DNA from: Micromonospora sp. CP22
Lineage (GTDB): Bacteria > Actinomycetota > Actinomycetes > Mycobacteriales > Micromonosporaceae
Assembly (NCBI RefSeq): GCF_009712475.1
Contig: NZ_VCJO01000009.1
Coordinates: 1 to 64,000, forward strand
DNA length: 64,000 nucleotides
Direction of reading: 5' to 3'
The position numbers were made by a program, and so were the translations under genes. The notes beneath the pieces are model-generated. The model was not told the DNA's origin and did no database searches. It worked only from the letters and a program-made list of their open reading frames with translations. Below are positions 63,376-64,000 of this stretch, one piece after another. Positions within the stretch are counted from its first letter, which is position 1; every line of letters starts with the position of its first letter.

Positions 63376-64000
63376 TCAGTCGCGGAGGATGTCCAGCACG
63401 CGTCTCAGATCGTCAGGGTAGTCGCTGACGAAGCGGACCTCGTCCCCCGTACGGGGGTGCTGGAAGCTCAACTCTCTGGCGTGCAACCACTGGCGATCCA
63501 GTCCGAGCCGGGCGGCGAGCGTCGGATCGGCACCATACGTGAGGTCACCCACACACGGGTGCCGCAGCGTCGAGAAGTGCACCCGGATCTGGTGGGTGCG
63601 GCCGGTCTCCAGCCGCACGTCGACCAGGCTCGCGGAGGGAAACGCCTCGATGGTGTCGTAGTGGGTGATGCTCGGTTTGCCGCCGGACACCACCGCCCAG
63701 CGGTAGTCGTGGTGCGGGTGCCGGTCGATCGGCGCGTCGATGGTGCCGCGCAGCGGATCCAGGTGCCCCTGCACCACCGCGTGGTAGCGCTTCTCCACCT
63801 CCCGGTACTTGAAGGCCCGCTTCAGCGCGCTGTACGCCTGCTCGCTCTTGGCCACCACCATGATCCCGGTGGTGCCGACGTCGAGCCGGTGCACGACGCC
63901 CTGCCGTTCGGCGGCGCCGCTGGTGGCGATCGTGTGCCCGATCGCGGCGAGCCCACCGATCACCGTCGGGCCGGTCCACCCCGGGCTGGGATGCGCGGCC
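63376..64000 (-). CDS. RluD-family 23S rRNA pseudouridine synthase (5' part beyond the window)
   Basis: Only the 3' part (about 207 codons) is inside the window; the gene continues past 64000 on the minus strand. The catalytic Asp is in [18 protein letters not shown] (HRLD motif), with YHAVVQGHL and [20 protein letters not shown], both RluA/RluD-family hallmarks. The visible upstream codons read [18 protein letters not shown], which fits the family. It would isomerise uridine in 23S rRNA. In actinobacteria it often follows lspA, which would lie outside the window. Confidence 0.92.
   Translation of the reverse strand, partial: AAHPSPGWTGPTVIGGLAAIGHTIATSGAAERQGVVHRLDVGTTGIMVVAKSEQAYSALKRAFKYREVEKRYHAVVQGHLDPLRGTIDAPIDRHPHHDYRWAVVSGGKPSITHYDTIEAFPSASLVDVRLETGRTHQIRVHFSTLRHPCVGDLTYGADPTLAARLGLDRQWLHARELSFQHPRTGDEVRFVSDYPDDLRRVLDILRD

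Overview
The window is high-GC DNA from an actinobacterium, most likely Micromonospora or a close relative. The evidence is very GC-rich codon use, frequent GTG starts, XRE/DUF397 gene pairs, the bifunctional HisA/TrpF enzyme PriA, and a pyk - gltBD - lgt - trp - his - rluD gene order that I recall as conserved in Streptomyces and Micromonosporaceae. The genus call is an inference.

Layout. 1-4690 is mobile DNA: an IS630-family remnant with several lesions, then an IS701-family element (870-4686) flanked by CTAG and split by an antisense group II intron (1819-4233) that encodes a reverse transcriptase/maturase with an HNH domain. The element sits on the stop codon of tesB. 4687-7619 holds tesB, pyk and a YciI-like protein. 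8023-19814 is accessory: a secreted lipase, a TerC membrane protein, an XRE/DUF397 pair, a RloA/RloB-like ATPase-TOPRIM cassette whose second gene is frameshifted, a four-gene cluster with a triple-ATPase FtsK/EccC-like protein, and a secreted GDSL lipase. 19997-26207 is gltBD (ammonia assimilation), followed by a GNAT acetyltransferase and an FAD monooxygenase.

28531-36838 carries lgt and the tryptophan genes trpA, trpB, trpC and trpE, the trp-associated membrane protein, and hisI, which here is in one reading frame with a nucleotidyltransferase. 36967-44144 is a regulatory and transport island: MerR, an ABC-2 type transporter, TetR, an iron-box-controlled DUF2470 protein and an asymmetric heterodimeric ABC exporter. 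44297-52156 holds a TIGR03085 protein, a lone class I terpene synthase, an acyl-CoA ligase, an LtrA-like protein, a MocR regulator divergent from a YczE-like membrane protein, and a small hypothetical protein. 52178-59122 is hisF, a CurA-like reductase, priA, hisH, hisB, hisC and hisD, the last three overlapping stop-to-start. 59229-64000 holds a LON-domain protein, a membrane protein, a MinD/ParA-like ATPase, a single-pass surface protein and the 3' part of an RluD-family pseudouridine synthase.

How the genes fit together. The his and trp genes are complementary: no trpF is visible, and PriA should supply both the HisA and the TrpF step. GltBD supplies glutamate, and so indirectly the glutamine used by HisH and anthranilate synthase. 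hisG, hisE, trpD and trpG are not in the window. I saw no tRNA, rRNA or CRISPR array.
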